In this document: positions 27,049-35,231 of the stretch, one piece after another
Layout of the letters: every line of letters starts with the position of its first letter
How positions within the stretch are numbered: position 1 is the stretch's first letter
From: Mucilaginibacter pedocola
GTDB taxonomy: Bacteria > Bacteroidota > Bacteroidia > Sphingobacteriales > Sphingobacteriaceae
Assembly: GCF_002013915.1 (NCBI RefSeq)
Contig: NZ_MBTF01000001.1
Location: forward strand, 682,001 to 746,000
Length of the DNA stretch: 64,000 nucleotides
Direction: 5' to 3'
The notes under the pieces: model-generated
Told to the model about the DNA's origin: nothing
The model's database searches: none
What the model saw: the letters and a program-made list of their open reading frames with translations, nothing else
Made by a program: the position numbers and the translations under genes

Positions 27049-27651
27049 TTACGATGCCTTCCGCTTATTTAGTTCGTCGCGAATTTTGGCCGCCTTCTCA
27101 TAAGCTTCTTCAGAAAGTGCTTGCTGCAGGCGTGTTTTCAATTCATCATCACTTAATGAGTTGAATGAACCGGATGGGGTAGAAGGCGTACTTTTCTCTT
27201 CGGCGGTTTCGTTAATGTTTTCAAGGTAAACAAAATCGTTACCCTCTATCACGATGCCTGCTGTTGAAAGAATAAACTCGTAAGTATAAATAGGGCAATC
27301 GAACCTTACCGATACGGCAATAGCATCCGATGTGCGGGCATCTATCTCTACGGTCTTTTTGCCATCGAAACATACCAGTTTGGCATAAAAAATACCATCA
27401 ACCAGGTTGTAAATTATAATCTCCTGTACCGAAATGTTGAAGGCCTGTCCGAGGCTTTTGAATAGGTCGTGGGTAAGGGGGCGGCTCGGGGTCATTTTCT
27501 CTATCTCGATAGCAATGGCCTGCGCCTCAAAACTGCCTATGATGATAGGCAAACGGCGGCGGCCGCTTACTTCGCCCAAAACCAATGCATACGCGCCGGA
27601 CTGTGTTTGGCTGTAGGACAGGCCTACAATATCCAGCTTTATCTTTTTCAT
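27049..27651 (-). CDS. Bifunctional nuclease (BFN/DUF151) with UVR domain
   Basis: About 200 residues. The BFN/DUF151 domain spans about 1-130: 'LPIIIGSFEAQAIAIEIEKMTPSRPLTHDLFKSL' and 'ARTSDAIAVSVRFDCPIYTYEFIL'. A C-terminal UVR-type helical hairpin follows, 'DDELKTRLQQALSEEAYEKAAKIRDELNKRK'. Plant and bacterial BFN homologues show RNase/DNase activity; the physiological role here is unknown. I chose the ATG at 27651 (MKKIKLDIVGLSY); GTG 27666 and ATG 27663 are in frame and possible. It lies about 27 bp after etfA and ends before a terminator, so it is the last gene of the etf operon. Confidence 0.9.
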   Translation of the reverse strand: MKKIKLDIVGLSYSQTQSGAYALVLGEVSGRRRLPIIIGSFEAQAIAIEIEKMTPSRPLTHDLFKSLGQAFNISVQEIIIYNLVDGIFYAKLVCFDGKKTVEIDARTSDAIAVSVRFDCPIYTYEFILSTAGIVIEGNDFVYLENINETAEEKSTPSTPSGSFNSLSDDELKTRLQQALSEEAYEKAAKIRDELNKRKAS

Positions 27652-27678
27652 ATCATTACCCATCACAACAAAATAGTT

Positions 27679-28656
27679 TTATGCCGAAGCTTTATATGCC
27701 TTTACGGCAGCAATTAATTTAGGGAGCACTTCAAAAGCGTCGCCAACAATACCGTAATCTGCCACCTTAAAGAACGGCGCATCGGCATCTTTGTTGATAA
27801 CCACAATAACTTTCGACGAGCTAACGCCCGCCAGGTGCTGTATAGCCCCCGAAATTCCTATGGCAATATACAAATTTGGGCTGACAGCTATACCCGTTTG
27901 ACCAACGTGTTCACTATGTGGGCGCCAACCGGCGTCTGATACCGGTTTTGAGCAGGCTGTAGCTGCGCCAAGCAGTTCGGCAAGCTCTTCCACCAATCCC
28001 CAATTCTCCGGGCCTTTTAAGCCACGTCCACCCGATACCACTATTTCGGCATCAGGCAACGATACCTTATCGGCAGAGCGAACGATATCTTTTATCATCG
28101 CCTTAAAATCCGATTCTTTAGTTTCTACTGCAAAGTCTTCCACTGCGGCATCGGCACCGCCGTCAACCACTTTGTAAGAGTTAGGTGTGAGCGACACTAC
28201 TTTAATGGCCGATGTTAACTCAACCGTAGCAAAAGCCTTGCCCGAAAAGGCGGTCTTCTTTACAGTGAACTTGCCACCCTCAATTGATGGAAGCGCAACT
28301 GCACCGTCGGCAACCCCTGCCTGTAGTTTCACGCCAATACGCGGCGCTAAACCACGCCCGCTGAATGAGTTGGATAATACTACAATATCGGCACCTTCGG
28401 CTTTTGCGGCTTCGGCAATAACCGAGGCGTAGGCCTGGTTCACAAAGTTCTTTAATTTATCGTTGGCTACGTTTAGCACCTTTTCGGCGCCGTAGTTACC
28501 TAATGCAGCTAAGTCGGCTGCGGCTACATCGCCTATTGATATTGCGGTAAGGCCGGTGTTTGTGGCATCGGCAATGGCCTTTGCATAACTAACCGCCTCG
28601 AAAGTTGATTTTTTGAATTTGCCGCCGGCATTTTCGGCGTATACTAAAACTGGCAT
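27679..28656 (-). CDS. etfA: Electron transfer flavoprotein, alpha subunit
   Basis: A 325-residue EtfA. The N-terminal domain begins 'MPVLVYAENAGGKFKKSTFEAVSYAKAIA'. The C-terminal FAD domain holds the family signature 'GRGLKGPENWGLVEELAELLGAATACSKPVSDAGWRPHSEHVGQTG' and 'PNLYIAIGISGAIQHLAGVSSSKVIVVINKDADAPFFKVADYGIVGD'. With EtfB it carries electrons from acyl-CoA and related dehydrogenases toward the quinone pool. It follows etfB on the same strand with a 30-bp gap. The length and motifs are those of an ordinary electron-shuttling ETF; no bifurcating extras are obvious. Confidence 0.96.
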   Translation of the reverse strand: MPVLVYAENAGGKFKKSTFEAVSYAKAIADATNTGLTAISIGDVAAADLAALGNYGAEKVLNVANDKLKNFVNQAYASVIAEAAKAEGADIVVLSNSFSGRGLAPRIGVKLQAGVADGAVALPSIEGGKFTVKKTAFSGKAFATVELTSAIKVVSLTPNSYKVVDGGADAAVEDFAVETKESDFKAMIKDIVRSADKVSLPDAEIVVSGGRGLKGPENWGLVEELAELLGAATACSKPVSDAGWRPHSEHVGQTGIAVSPNLYIAIGISGAIQHLAGVSSSKVIVVINKDADAPFFKVADYGIVGDAFEVLPKLIAAVKAYKASA

Positions 28657-28686
28657 AATTTTCTTCTTCTCAGGTAAACCAAATAA

Positions 28687-29427
28687 TTAAATAACCCTTG
28701 CTTGTGTGTGCAGCAATTCTACCAATTGGGCAGGGTCGCCGGCATCAACCAGTTTAACCTGGCCACGTGGGGCCGGAGTTTCATAACTCAGCACTTCAGA
28801 AAAGGTTTTTACTTCGGCAGGTTCAACCACTGTAAGCGGTTTGGTGCGCGCCCCCATGATGCCACGCATGTTGGGTATTTTGGGTTCGGCAACACCTTCG
28901 GCAGTACCGGCAACAAAAGGCATTGGTATGCTTAGTACTTCTTTACCGCCTTCAATTTCGCGCTCAACGGTAGCCGTCGAGCCATCAAGGTCAAGCTTTT
29001 TTATGATAGATACTGATGGAATGTCCAGCAGTTCGCCCAGCATACCGGCAACTTTAGAGCCGTTGTAATCGATAGATTCGCGGCCGGTCAATATCAGGTC
29101 GAAAGGGTTTGCTTTAACGTACTCAGCTATCTGATAAGCTACGTACCATGCATCGTGAGGTTTGGCGTTAATGCGTACGGCATCGGTAGCGCCAATGGCC
29201 AGCGCCTTGCGGATGGTAGCATCGGTAGCGGCCTCGCCAACGTTTATAACTGTAACGCTGCCTTTGCCGCCGTCGGTAAGTTCGATGGCGCGGGCCAGGG
29301 CTATCTCATCGTAAGGGTTCAGGATGAACTGAACGCCATTTGTATTAAATTGGGTGTTGTTATCTGTAAAGGTTATTTTTGTTGTCGTATCCGGAACATT
29401 GCTGATACATACCAGGATCTTCGTCAT
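28687..29427 (-). CDS. etfB: Electron transfer flavoprotein, beta subunit
   Basis: A 246-residue EtfB beginning 'MTKILVCISNVPDTTTKITFTDNNTQFN'. It has 'NPYDEIALARAIELTDGGKGSVTVINVGEAATDATIRKALAIGATDAVRI', the 'ILTGRESIDYNGSKVAGMLGELLDIPSV' recognition segment, and 'PNMRGIMGARTKPLTVVEP' near the C-terminus. It binds AMP and docks with dehydrogenases. It is first in the etfB-etfA-bfn operon. A TAAATTTG -7 box lies upstream at 29472-29479, giving a leader of about 40 bases. Confidence 0.96.
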   Translation of the reverse strand: MTKILVCISNVPDTTTKITFTDNNTQFNTNGVQFILNPYDEIALARAIELTDGGKGSVTVINVGEAATDATIRKALAIGATDAVRINAKPHDAWYVAYQIAEYVKANPFDLILTGRESIDYNGSKVAGMLGELLDIPSVSIIKKLDLDGSTATVEREIEGGKEVLSIPMPFVAGTAEGVAEPKIPNMRGIMGARTKPLTVVEPAEVKTFSEVLSYETPAPRGQVKLVDAGDPAQLVELLHTQARVI

Positions 29428-29471
29428 AAAAGATGGGTTAATTCACAGGTTTTGTTATGTAATGGTAGGGG

Positions 29472-29479
29472 CAAATTTA
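29472..29479 (-). promoter_or_regulatory. Candidate promoter -7 box of etfB
   Basis: On the minus strand this reads TAAATTTG, with a TTTT about 20 bases upstream in the -33 position. It is 45 bases from the etfB start. Confidence 0.45.
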
Positions 29480-29502
29480 GTTAAATAAAGAGAGAGTTTA
29501 AA

Positions 29503-29847
29503 ATGGAGACAAGCAGATTAGATAAGCTGTTGGCATTTCTGCAGAACGAACCAGACGATGAGTTTTTGAAATATGCGCTGGCTACTGAGTACCTGCGGCT
29601 TAACGATACCGAAAAGGCGTTAAGCTATTACGAGGACCTGGTTACCAACCACCCCGGCTATACAGGTACCTATTACCACCTGGGTAAGCTATACGAGGCA
29701 CTTAACCGTAAGGATGATGCCATACGCACCTACGAAACGGGGCTTAGGATAACCAAGGAGAAGCGCGATAACCACGCCTATAGCGAACTGCAGGGCGTAT
29801 ACATGGCCGCTAAGGGTTATGACGATGATGACGACGACGATTATTAG
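29503..29847 (+). CDS. Small tetratricopeptide-repeat protein
   Basis: A 114-residue protein made of about two TPR units: 'DEFLKYALATEYLRLNDTEKALSYYEDLVTNHPGY' and 'TGTYYHLGKLYEALNRKDDAIRTYETGLRITKEK'. It ends in an acidic tail of Asp residues (DDDDDDDY). TPR modules mediate protein-protein contacts; there is no signal peptide, so it is cytoplasmic. The chromate-transporter gene follows ten bases later, so they are probably cotranscribed, although a functional link is not evident. The aspartate tail comes from a short GAT/GAC tandem run. Confidence 0.9.
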   Translation: METSRLDKLLAFLQNEPDDEFLKYALATEYLRLNDTEKALSYYEDLVTNHPGYTGTYYHLGKLYEALNRKDDAIRTYETGLRITKEKRDNHAYSELQGVYMAAKGYDDDDDDDY

Positions 29848-29857
29848 TTGATAAGCA

Positions 29858-31057
29858 ATGCGCCGGCGCGAGCTTTTATTCCTGAGGGATGTTTTCCTTT
29901 ATACGTTTACGGCTTTCGGTGGCCCGCAGGCGCATATTGCCGTTTTGCTACGCGAATTTGTGCAGAAGCGCGGCTACATCACCGAGGAGGAATTGATGGA
30001 GCTGAACGCCCTCTCTCAGATAATGCCGGGCCCGTCGTCCACCCAAACACTGGTTGGTATTGCCTGGAAGGTGGGCGGTTTGCGGCTGGCCATTATTACC
30101 TTTTTGATTTGGATATTGCCCTCGGCCGCATTAATGTGCATGGCGGCCATCAGCTATAAATTATTTGCCGATAGGGCGCGTTTTACCGCCATCCTGAAAT
30201 TTGTACAACCTATGGCTGTAGGCATTGTGGGGTATGCAACTTACACTTTCGCAACCAAATTTCTGCGCACAAAAGTAACCATTATGCTGGCGGCCGCCTC
30301 GCTGGTTGCCACGCTAATACTGCAAAACCCGTATGCCTTCCCATTGCTTATACTCATGGGGGGCATTATATCCTCGGCACTGGAAACGCAGCCGCAGGAG
30401 AACGAGTTGCGCGTGAAACTATTCAGCAACGTTAACCCCAACAAAATGGCATACTTTATCGGCATATTACTGTTTTTTGCTGCGTTGGGTGCCATTATTA
30501 ACCGTACGTCGCCATTTAGTTTGCCCATACGTTTATTCGAAAACTTTTACCGTAATGGTATTTTGATATTTGGTGGAGGGCAAGTGCTGGTACCACTGAT
30601 GTATACCGAGTTTGTGGAGCTGAAGCATTACCTGAGCAGTTCCGAATTTTTGAGTGGCTACGCATTGCAGCAGGCCTTGCCGGGGCCAACTTTTTCGTTC
30701 ACTTCGTTCGTTGGCGGCATGGCCATGGGCGATAAGGGCTACGGCATTGCCGGCCAAATAGTAGGCAGCCTGGTAGCGGTAATAGGCATCAATTTGCCGG
30801 GACTGATACTGATCCTCTTCATCGTCCCCTTCTGGAACGACCTGAAAAAGATAACCCGCATTAAAAACTCGCTAAGCGGCATCAACGCGGTTGCGGTAGG
30901 TTTTATGGCTACAGCATTTATTATGCTGATGAAACCATTCAGCTTAAACCCGCTGGCTTATGGGTTAATGGTGGGTACCTTCCTGCTGCTACAATTCACC
31001 AAGATAAAAGCGCCGCTGGTGATATTGATAGGGGTGGTGTTGGGGCTTGCTTTATAG
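29858..31057 (+). CDS. chrA: Chromate transporter, full-length two-domain CHR family
   Basis: A 399-residue protein with two homologous CHR domains. The first has 'FLYTFTAFGGPQAHIAVLLREFVQKRGYITEEELMELNALSQIMPGPSSTQ', with the family's FGGP and PGP motifs. The second repeats this as 'ILIFGGGQVLVPLMYTEFV...FLSGYALQQALPGPTFSFTSFVG'. Around ten membrane segments are visible. ChrA proteins export chromate, presumably by anion antiport, and may handle other oxyanions. No chrB-type regulator is adjacent. It starts ten bases after the TPR gene, and a terminator follows. Confidence 0.92.
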   Translation: MRRRELLFLRDVFLYTFTAFGGPQAHIAVLLREFVQKRGYITEEELMELNALSQIMPGPSSTQTLVGIAWKVGGLRLAIITFLIWILPSAALMCMAAISYKLFADRARFTAILKFVQPMAVGIVGYATYTFATKFLRTKVTIMLAAASLVATLILQNPYAFPLLILMGGIISSALETQPQENELRVKLFSNVNPNKMAYFIGILLFFAALGAIINRTSPFSLPIRLFENFYRNGILIFGGGQVLVPLMYTEFVELKHYLSSSEFLSGYALQQALPGPTFSFTSFVGGMAMGDKGYGIAGQIVGSLVAVIGINLPGLILILFIVPFWNDLKKITRIKNSLSGINAVAVGFMATAFIMLMKPFSLNPLAYGLMVGTFLLLQFTKIKAPLVILIGVVLGLAL

Positions 31058-31078
31058 TAAAGGAAAAATACAAAATGT

Positions 31079-31116
31079 AAAAAAGCCCGAATAGATCAAC
31101 TCCATTCGGGCTTTTT
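31079..31116. terminator. Bidirectional terminator between chrA and dnaB
   Basis: AAAGCCCGAAT (31082-31092) and ATTCGGGCTTT (31104-31114) form an 11-bp stem. T-runs lie on both outer sides, between convergent genes. Confidence 0.88.
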
Positions 31117-31152
31117 CTTGACTCTTGATTCTTAAATTCTTGATTCTCCGAT

Positions 31153-32706
31153 TTAAAACGGTGCCTCATCATCCATATCATCCATCCTTGATGGGCGGAT
31201 GATGAAGTTACTTTGCTTCTCAAAATCTTGCGATGGTGCTAAGCCTGTAAAGGCATTGCCGGCAGGAGGGAAACCATCCATGCTCGTCTCCAAATCCTGG
31301 AACTTCACGTATTTACCAACGAATTTCAGCCTCACGCGGCCCGTTTCACCGTTACGGTGCTTAGCTATGATTACCTCGCCCACGCCTTGTGTTGGGTTAT
31401 TATCCTCATCCACATCCAAACCGTAGTATTCGGGGCGGTATAGGAACAGTACCATATCCGCATCCTGCTCAATCGAACCCGATTCACGCAAATCCGAAAG
31501 CATTGGCCTTTTAGAACCACCGGGGCGGCTCTCCACCGCACGGCTCAACTGCGATAGGGCAATTACCGGTACGCTTAATTCTTTTGCAACGGTTTTCAGC
31601 GCACGCGATATACTACCAATTTCCTGCTCGCGGTTACCACCCTTACCGTCGGATTTACCGTGCATCAACTGCAGGTAGTCAATGATGATAAGTTGTATGT
31701 CGTGCTGCGATTTCAAGCGGCGGCATTTAGCGCGGAACTCGAATATATTCAGTGATGGGGTGTCATCTATAATTAATGGAGCTTGCTCCAGGCGGCCTAT
31801 CTTAGAGTGTATCTGCTGCCATTCCCACTCTTCCAAAGTTCCCTTACGTATCTTCTCCTGCTCAATTTCGGTTTCGCCGGATATCAAACGATTAACCAAC
31901 TGTACCGAGGACATCTCTAAGGAGAATACTACCACCGGCTTGTTAAAGTCAACCGCAGCGTTACGCGCGCAACTTAGTACGAAGGCCGTTTTACCCATCG
32001 CCGGACGTGCCGCAATAATAACCAAGTCGGATTTTTGCCAGCCCGAGGTCATGCGGTCGAGCTCGGTAAAGCCCGAGGCAACACCCGTTAAACCATCCTT
32101 TTTATCTTTCAGTGCCTCGATATCTTTCAGGGCTTCGTGCACCAGGTCATCCATCAGTCGCGAATCGCGGCGGAGGTTGTTCTGTGCTATTTCGAATAAG
32201 TTCTTCTCTGCTTTATCCAGCAAGTCGAACACATCGCTGGTATCTTCGTAGGCCGAGTTAACAATATCAGTAGAGATACGGATCAGCTCGCGCTGGATGT
32301 ATTTTTGGATGATGATACGCGCGTGGTATTCAATGTTCGCCGCTGATGCTACACGATTGGTTAATTCGGTAATGTAGTATGCGCCGCCTATCATCTCCAA
32401 TTCGCCGGTTTGGCGTAATTGGGAAACTACAGTAAGGATATCTACCGGAGATGTTTTCTCGAACAGTACCGCAATGGCATTAAATATTTTCTGATGCCTG
32501 GTCTCATAAAAAACCTCAGGTTTCAGCACGTCAATAACTGATGAAAGAGCATCTTTCTCCAGCATTAAAGCGCCCAATACGGCTTCTTCAAGGTCGGTAG
32601 CTTGTGGTGGTAATTTGCCCATCCCGGCGTAGGGGTTGGGGTTGCTAATACGGCTGCGGCGGTCGGTATTTGGCTTAAAGTTGGTAGAATCGTTATCGAA
32701 CATCAT
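31153..32706 (-). CDS. dnaB: Replicative DNA helicase DnaB
   Basis: A 517-residue DnaB. The N-terminal primase-interacting domain (about 34-135) begins 'PPQATDLEEAVLGALMLEKDAL'. The RecA-like motor has Walker A 'AARPAMGKTA' (232-241), 'VVFSLEMSSVQLVNRLI', and Walker B 'IQLIIIDYLQLM'. The arginine-finger region 'LSDLRESGSIEQDADMVLFLYRPEYY' follows. A short disordered tail rich in Phe, Pro and Asp ends 'MDDMDDEAPF'. It unwinds DNA at the replication fork as a hexamer. No intein is present. The -7 box at 32713 is only about seven bases from the ATG, so the mRNA may be leaderless. Confidence 0.97.
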   Translation of the reverse strand: MMFDNDSTNFKPNTDRRSRISNPNPYAGMGKLPPQATDLEEAVLGALMLEKDALSSVIDVLKPEVFYETRHQKIFNAIAVLFEKTSPVDILTVVSQLRQTGELEMIGGAYYITELTNRVASAANIEYHARIIIQKYIQRELIRISTDIVNSAYEDTSDVFDLLDKAEKNLFEIAQNNLRRDSRLMDDLVHEALKDIEALKDKKDGLTGVASGFTELDRMTSGWQKSDLVIIAARPAMGKTAFVLSCARNAAVDFNKPVVVFSLEMSSVQLVNRLISGETEIEQEKIRKGTLEEWEWQQIHSKIGRLEQAPLIIDDTPSLNIFEFRAKCRRLKSQHDIQLIIIDYLQLMHGKSDGKGGNREQEIGSISRALKTVAKELSVPVIALSQLSRAVESRPGGSKRPMLSDLRESGSIEQDADMVLFLYRPEYYGLDVDEDNNPTQGVGEVIIAKHRNGETGRVRLKFVGKYVKFQDLETSMDGFPPAGNAFTGLAPSQDFEKQSNFIIRPSRMDDMDDEAPF

Positions 32707-32712
32707 AGCCTA

Positions 32713-32720
32713 CAAAAGTA
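32713..32720 (-). promoter_or_regulatory. Candidate -7 box TACTTTTG of dnaB
   Basis: The minus-strand motif TACTTTTG fits TAnnTTTG and ends seven bases before the dnaB ATG. Confidence 0.4.
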
Positions 32721-32784
32721 TACAAATAATTTTCGCATTATCACCATAATCGCTAACATAAAAATTTAAAACTTAATCAAATCG

Positions 32785-32891
32785 TTATCAGCGATATAAA
32801 TTTCGGGCTTGGTTATCAACGCCACTTGTTAATAACGTGTTAGTTACTTTATAAGTACCTAATTTACAACAATGTTAATAAATGTTGATAA
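32785..32891. promoter_or_regulatory. Cluster of DnaA-box-like 9-mers upstream of dnaB
   Basis: Five related 9-mers occur in about 107 bases: TTATCAGCG (32785), TTATCAACG (32813), TGTTAATAA (32827), TGTTAATAA (32873) and TGTTGATAA (32883). TGTTGATAA differs by one base from the E. coli-type box TGTGGATAA. The region is AT-rich and lies in the dnaB/rlmB divergent spacer of about 300 bases. Confidence 0.35.
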
Positions 32892-32981
32892 AACTTCGGT
32901 GGTGTTAATTTCACAACAAGCCATTTTTTAAAATACCGTTTCGCCAAATAGTTCAATATGCCTTAAATCGGTTAATATGGT

Positions 32982-32989
32982 TACTTTTG
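32982..32989 (+). promoter_or_regulatory. Candidate -7 box TACTTTTG of rlmB
   Basis: TACTTTTG fits TAnnTTTG and ends 18 bases before the ATG at 33008. No good -33 TTTG is present. Confidence 0.4.
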
Positions 32990-33007
32990 CATCATATTTT
33001 TAAGAGA

Positions 33008-33781
33008 ATGACATACGATAAGAAGCCCGCACGCGAGGGGAACCAAATGGTATTTGGCATAAGGGCGGTAATAGAAGCCATACGTGCAGGTAAGGATATT
33101 GAATCGCTTTACACCCAACGCGGGCTTGGCGGCGGCTTACTGAATGAGTTGCGCGACGTAATGAACGAGTTTGGCATTATTGCTCAGCAGGTGCCGGTTG
33201 AAAAGCTGAACCGCATTACCATGAAGAACCACCAGGGGGTAATAGCCTTTATTTCGCCTATTACTTACCAAAAGGTAGAGAACATAATACCCGAGATATT
33301 TGAAAGGGGAGAAGTGCCGCTGATATTGGTACTTGATGGCGTTACTGATGTGCGCAATATGGGTGCCATTGCCCGCACAGCCGAGTGCGCAGGCGTACAT
33401 GCCATTGTTATACCGGCAAAGGGTTCAGCGCAAATAAACCCCGATGCTATAAAAACATCGGCAGGCGCATTATACAAAATACCTGTTTGCCGTCACGATA
33501 ATTTTATGCAGACCGTAAAATTTTTGCAAGAGTCGGGCCTGCAACTGGTAAGCTGTACCGAAAAAACCAACGACTATATTTATGCGCCCGATTATACGGT
33601 TCCTACAGCCATTGTAATGGGCTCGGAAGAAGATGGCATCCGCAACGATATCATCCGCATATCCGACCATCTGGCCAAAATACCCATGTTCGGCGAAATA
33701 GAATCCTTGAACGTATCGGTATCAACAGCGGTTATTATTTATGAGGCGATAAGACAACGATCAGCCCCCCCCGCCCCCTGA
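33008..33781 (+). CDS. rlmB: 23S rRNA 2'-O-methyltransferase RlmB (SPOUT/TrmH family)
   Basis: About 257 residues from ATG 33008 (the in-frame TTG at 32987 lies inside the promoter motif). The N-terminal substrate-binding domain 'VFGIRAVIEAIRAGKDIESLYTQRG' is followed by the SPOUT knot motifs 'LVLDGVTDVRNMGAIARTAECAGVHAIVIP', 'AIVMGSEEDGIRNDII' and 'AKIPMFGEIESLNVSVSTAVIIYEAIRQR'. It methylates the ribose of a 23S rRNA guanosine (G2251 in E. coli). The last residues, SAPPAP and the TGA stop, are encoded by the left arm of a GC-rich inverted repeat at 33764-33796, so the native C-terminus was altered by the repeat. Confidence 0.93.
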   Translation: MTYDKKPAREGNQMVFGIRAVIEAIRAGKDIESLYTQRGLGGGLLNELRDVMNEFGIIAQQVPVEKLNRITMKNHQGVIAFISPITYQKVENIIPEIFERGEVPLILVLDGVTDVRNMGAIARTAECAGVHAIVIPAKGSAQINPDAIKTSAGALYKIPVCRHDNFMQTVKFLQESGLQLVSCTEKTNDYIYAPDYTVPTAIVMGSEEDGIRNDIIRISDHLAKIPMFGEIESLNVSVSTAVIIYEAIRQRSAPPAP

Positions 33782-33896
33782 AGGGGGAGCCTTTGATTTG
33801 CGGAACCGCAAATGTTATAAACACAAAACGCCGCGCAGTAGCGCGGCGTTTTGTGTTTAGCTTTCAAAAGTTCCCCCTTCAGGGGGCGGAGGGGGC
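33764..33896. repeat. GC-rich inverted repeat flanking the rlmB/manC terminator
   Basis: The left arm (33764-33796) and the right arm (33864-33896) are near-perfect inverted copies sharing GCCCCCTGAAGGGGGA. Each arm also has its own palindrome CCCCCTGAAGGGGG. A long terminator hairpin lies between them. Confidence 0.85.
33821..33858. terminator. Strong bidirectional terminator between rlmB and manC
   Basis: ACACAAAACGCCGCGC (33821-33836) pairs perfectly with GCGCGGCGTTTTGTGT (33841-33856) around a four-base AGTA loop. It lies between convergent genes. Confidence 0.9.
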
Positions 33897-33905
33897 TCGG
33901 GCTTA

Positions 33906-34991
33906 CTATATATATTTCGCTCCAAACTTGTTCTTCACATCGGCCACAACTTGTTTCACGTTTTGCTCCTGGTCGCGTGGGCAAACGAGTAGGGTATTGT
34001 TGCTTTCTACTACAATATAATCGTGCAGGCCTTGCAATATCACCAGCTTTTCGCCGGGCACGTTCACCATGCAATTGCTGCTATCGTACATAATTACCTT
34101 TTCTGACGGGATAACCGCGTTACCTACGTAATCTTTATCGGCTAATTGATAAATAGATGCCCAGGTGCCCAAATCGCTCCATCCAAACTCTGACGGCAAT
34201 ACGTACACGTTAGATGCCTTTTCCATAATACCGTAGTCGATAGAGATATTGATGCAGCGCTGGTATATTTTGTGCACAAAAGTTTTTTCTTCGTCGGTGT
34301 TGTAAACCGACCGTGCCTCGGCAAATATCTCGTGCATCTCGGGCAGGTAGTTGTTAAAGGCATTTACAATAGCTTTTGCCGACCATACAAATATCCCCGC
34401 ATTCCACAAAAAGTCGCCGCTTTGTATAAAGGTTTTGGCAATATCAAGGCTTGGCTTCTCGGTAAAGGTTTTTACTTTATGAAAATCCTCGTTAATGGTT
34501 TGGTCGGTGTATTGTATGTAGCCATAACCGGTATCCGGGCGCGATGGTTTAATACCCAAGGTAACCAGGCATTGCTTTTCGGAAGCTGTTACGAGGGATT
34601 TTTCTATTGCTGTTATAAATGCAGCCTCGTCCAATATCAGGTGGTCTGATGGGGCTACCACAATGGCAGCGTCGGGGTTGATACTTTCTATCTTAAAGCA
34701 GCCGTAAGCAACACAGGGTGCGGTATTGCGCATTACGGGCTCGGTCAATATCTGTGAATCGGCCATGGCTGGTAGTTGTTCTTTCACCAGGCCGGTGTAA
34801 ATTTCGTTTGTAACTACAAAAATGTTTTCGGGCGGGCAAACCTTCAGGAAACGGTCGTAAGTGTTTTGGATAAGCGTTTTGCCGGTTCCTAAGATGTCGA
34901 TAAATTGTTTAGGGTGCGAAGTTCTGCTTATTGGCCAAAAACGACTGCCAATACCGCCTGCCATTATTATGGCGTAGTAGTTTTTATTCAT
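33906..34991 (-). CDS. manC: Mannose-1-phosphate guanylyltransferase
   Basis: A 361-residue GDP-mannose pyrophosphorylase of the short form, without a fused phosphomannose isomerase domain. The nucleotide-binding signature 'IIMAGGIGSRFWPISRTSHPKQF' is at the N-terminus. 'ILTEPVMRNTAPCVAYG', 'VVAPSDHLI', 'GYGYIQYT', 'FTEKPSLDIAK' and 'FLWNAGIFVW' follow in the expected order. It makes GDP-mannose from mannose-1-phosphate and GTP for cell-surface polysaccharides. It stands alone, divergent from recQ across an AT-rich 240-bp spacer. Confidence 0.95.
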   Translation of the reverse strand: MNKNYYAIIMAGGIGSRFWPISRTSHPKQFIDILGTGKTLIQNTYDRFLKVCPPENIFVVTNEIYTGLVKEQLPAMADSQILTEPVMRNTAPCVAYGCFKIESINPDAAIVVAPSDHLILDEAAFITAIEKSLVTASEKQCLVTLGIKPSRPDTGYGYIQYTDQTINEDFHKVKTFTEKPSLDIAKTFIQSGDFLWNAGIFVWSAKAIVNAFNNYLPEMHEIFAEARSVYNTDEEKTFVHKIYQRCINISIDYGIMEKASNVYVLPSEFGWSDLGTWASIYQLADKDYVGNAVIPSEKVIMYDSSNCMVNVPGEKLVILQGLHDYIVVESNNTLLVCPRDQEQNVKQVVADVKNKFGAKYI

Positions 34992-35148
34992 GCTTAGGGT
35001 AAAGAATTTTTATTTGGTAAACATTGGTTTAAATGTGTACATTAATTTGTAAATTTAGTATTAAATGAAACTAAATATTTCAGCACCAAAATTACACTCT
35101 TTTAAAGCGATAAATAAACAAATTGTTTTTAGAACAATGATCATTTTT

Positions 35149-35164
35149 GTATAAAATTTTATAC
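35149..35164. promoter_or_regulatory. Perfect 16-bp palindrome in the manC-recQ divergent spacer
   Basis: GTATAAAATTTTATAC is a perfect palindrome 68 bases before recQ. The spacer (34992-35231) is otherwise AT-rich with no ORF. It could be an operator or just AT-rich promoter DNA. Confidence 0.35.
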
Positions 35165-35231
35165 TAAACCCGTCGTTTATTTATAAAATTTTGTTATTTT
35201 GAACCATATTTTTAAAACGTATTAAGTACTG

